Assembly (NCBI GenBank): GCA_002398485.1 | Contig: DGYV01000037.1 | Location: 8,926 to 16,995, forward strand | Direction of reading: 5' to 3' | Source: Peptococcaceae bacterium UBA4997 | GTDB lineage: Bacteria > Bacillota > Dehalobacteriia > UBA4068 > UBA4997 | DNA length: 8,070 nucleotides | In this document: positions 6,911 through 8,070 of the stretch, in pieces | Layout of the letters: every line of letters begins with the position of its first letter | Numbering within the stretch: the first letter of the stretch is position 1 | Program-made: the position numbers and the translations under genes | The notes under the pieces: model-generated | What the model was told of the DNA's origin: nothing | What the model saw: only the letters and a program-made list of their open reading frames with translations | Databases searched by the model: none

Positions 6911-7428
6911 GAACACACCCCTTTTTGCGGTACCGCTATGCCGCATACTGTTTCCACTACCCGTTCAAACCTAGCCGCCAAAGCCCTATTGAGCAAGCCT
7001 AACATTTCCATATAATAAAGCATACCTTCATCATATACATCAGAAGTTCTGAAAACATCATTGCTAACCACAATAAGTTCATCACACTGCTTCTCCAGCT
7101 TTGCACAGCCATCCAATATAACATTAAAAGTATTTTTGGCGGCACCGTTTTCACAAAACAATTCATTGGCAGTAAGGTTTCCCAAACATTCCAAAAGTAC
7201 CGTACCGCGCTTGGGCAACATCAAACCACCTAAATCATTATAGCGTTCTATGGTTACAAAACTTTTTTCCGCCCGCATTTGCCTATGCTTTGCTATACGC
7301 TTCAAGCTTTCATCATCCTGTGCCATAAGTGTTGCTATATAATACTTTGGGCATGGGCTTTGCAAAGCCAGGGCTTCCGCATATTCACTTTTGCCGCTGG
7401 CACTGCCGCCAATAACTAAAGTTCGCAT
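6907..7428 (-). CDS. cobU: Adenosylcobinamide kinase / adenosylcobinamide-phosphate guanylyltransferase
   Basis: CobU phosphorylates adenosylcobinamide and then transfers GMP from GTP to make adenosylcobinamide-GDP, the substrate of CobS. The 173-residue protein is close to the family's usual length of about 180. The N-terminal P-loop GGSASGKSEYAE is at residues 7-18. RIAKHRQMR at 44-52 carries His48, the expected GMP acceptor. LLECLGNLTANE at 78-89 is the usual central acidic motif. The C-terminal motif usually seen as SNEVGxGIVP reads VSNDVFRTSDVYDE here (121-134), followed by a GLLNRALAARFERVVETVCGI tract; I recall this variant from clostridial CobU proteins. ATG at 7428 overlaps cobT by 13 nt and has a good AGGTGG Shine-Dalgarno six bases upstream. 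The TGA stop overlaps the cobS start as ATGA. A second, shortened CobU-like gene lies downstream of cobS. Confidence 0.95.
   Translation of the reverse strand: MRTLVIGGSASGKSEYAEALALQSPCPKYYIATLMAQDDESLKRIAKHRQMRAEKSFVTIERYNDLGGLMLPKRGTVLLECLGNLTANELFCENGAAKNTFNVILDGCAKLEKQCDELIVVSNDVFRTSDVYDEGMLYYMEMLGLLNRALAARFERVVETVCGIAVPQKGVCS
6918..6926 (-). promoter_or_regulatory. Ribosome binding site deciding the cobS start
   Basis: The minus strand reads AAAAAGGGG here, ending seven bases before the ATG at 6910. It lies inside the 3' end of cobU. It supports the ATGA-overlap start over the longer in-frame start at 6946. Confidence 0.75.
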
Positions 7429-8070
7429 TTATAGCCACCTAAAGGTGTATAGGCCTGCATACCTATATCCGAAAAGCTGGACATATCATGGTATACGGCC
7501 AAAGCCATATCCAAAAGCGGTAAGGCCGCTACCGCACCCGTGCCCTCACCCAAGCGCATTTCAGCATTGATAAGTGGGGGCAAAGCCAAGGCATTCAAAA
7601 CCATACGTGCGGCAGGTTCAGCCGAAACATGGCTTGCCAGCATAGCACAAACAGCGGCAGGACAAAGACGTGCCGCCACCAAAGCGCTGACGGCGCTGAT
7701 AAACCCATCTATCAATATGTTTACCCTATATAAAGCCCCACCCAGGAAAATACCTGCCATGGCCGCAATATCAAAACCGCCCAGTTTCATCAATACATCC
7801 AGCGCATCCTGCGGTTTTGGCGAATTCACTTTAATAGCCTGTTCGATTATATCTATTTTATGCTGTAAACCATCATCGGAAAGCCCGGCACCAAAACCCG
7901 TAACTTCATGAACAGGCTTACCCAGTAAAACCGCGGCAATAGCACTTGCGGTAGTGGTATTCCCTATACCCATTTCACCCGTTGCAAATATTTTATAGCC
8001 TTTAGCCTTATAATCCTTCACCAGCTCCATACCGGTATGGATGGCTTGCAGGGCTTGTTCACACGTCATT
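7416..8070 (-). CDS. cobT: Nicotinate-nucleotide--dimethylbenzimidazole phosphoribosyltransferase, C-terminal part (5' end cut by window)
   Basis: CobT transfers phosphoribose from nicotinate mononucleotide to a lower-ligand base such as 5,6-dimethylbenzimidazole, giving alpha-ribazole phosphate for the nucleotide loop. The window holds about 217 C-terminal residues of a family that is usually about 350 long. The ATG at 8069 is internal: the sequence after it (MTCEQALQAI) matches an internal segment of the family. Visible hallmarks, numbered from that Met, are the glycine-rich GEMGIGNTTTASA at about 31-43, the GGFDIAAMAG region at about 97-106, and RLGEGTGA at about 172-179. The Glu of that last motif (about 175) corresponds to the catalytic general base known in Salmonella CobT. 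The stop is TAG at 7416-7418, and the last 13 nt overlap the start of cobU, which suggests translational coupling. The identification is secure; only completeness is unknown. Confidence 0.96.
   Translation of the reverse strand, partial: MTCEQALQAIHTGMELVKDYKAKGYKIFATGEMGIGNTTTASAIAAVLLGKPVHEVTGFGAGLSDDGLQHKIDIIEQAIKVNSPKPQDALDVLMKLGGFDIAAMAGIFLGGALYRVNILIDGFISAVSALVAARLCPAAVCAMLASHVSAEPAARMVLNALALPPLINAEMRLGEGTGAVAALPLLDMALAVYHDMSSFSDIGMQAYTPLGGYKCEL

Noticed and set aside
8067..8069. ATG at the right edge as the true cobT start
   Set aside because: The protein from this point lacks over 100 residues of the family's N-terminus, and the sequence here aligns with an internal segment. The real start lies outside the window.
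1..8070. Cobalamin riboswitch
   Set aside because: No leader region of sufficient length exists in the window; the only gap over 25 nt is 95 nt and AT-rich. A riboswitch would be expected upstream, beyond the right edge.

Overview
This window is a dense cobalamin (vitamin B12) biosynthesis operon. All ten genes lie on the minus strand, so transcription runs from position 8070 towards position 1. Both ends are cut inside genes: cobT lacks its 5' part on the right and cbiC lacks its 3' part on the left. The operon therefore extends beyond the window in both directions, and its promoter and any cobalamin riboswitch would lie to the right. Strong Shine-Dalgarno sequences, tightly overlapping genes, moderate GC and a clostridial-looking CobU C-terminus suggest a Firmicute (Bacillota). 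An anaerobe of the Negativicutes or Clostridia type is my guess, not a demonstrated assignment.

Layout in transcription order: cobT (lower-ligand activation, partial); cobU (adenosylcobinamide kinase/guanylyltransferase); cobS (cobalamin synthase, membrane); a 115-residue CobU-like protein with an altered P-loop; a 95-nt non-coding gap; a CobC-type histidine phosphatase (alpha-ribazole phosphatase); cbiB (adenosylcobinamide-phosphate synthase, membrane); cobD (threonine-phosphate decarboxylase); an alkaline-phosphatase-superfamily protein related to archaeal-type phosphoglycerate mutase and the proposed alternative homoserine kinases; cobQ/cbiP (adenosylcobyric acid synthase); and cbiC (precorrin-8X methylmutase, partial).

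The genes cover the end of corrin-ring synthesis (CbiC), side-chain amidation (CobQ), aminopropanol arm formation and attachment (CobD, CbiB) and nucleotide-loop assembly (CobT, CobU, CobS, CobC). No recognised L-threonine kinase (PduX or BluE type) is in the window, although CobD needs L-threonine O-3-phosphate. The alkaline-phosphatase-superfamily protein sits directly between cobD and cobQ, overlaps both, and is a plausible candidate for this step.

Every junction is an overlap of 1 to 16 nt except two: the 95-nt gap before cobC and a 24-nt gap before cbiC. There are no mobile elements, repeat arrays, tRNA or rRNA genes that I can see. The two points most worth following up are the alkaline-phosphatase-superfamily protein and the short CobU-like protein.
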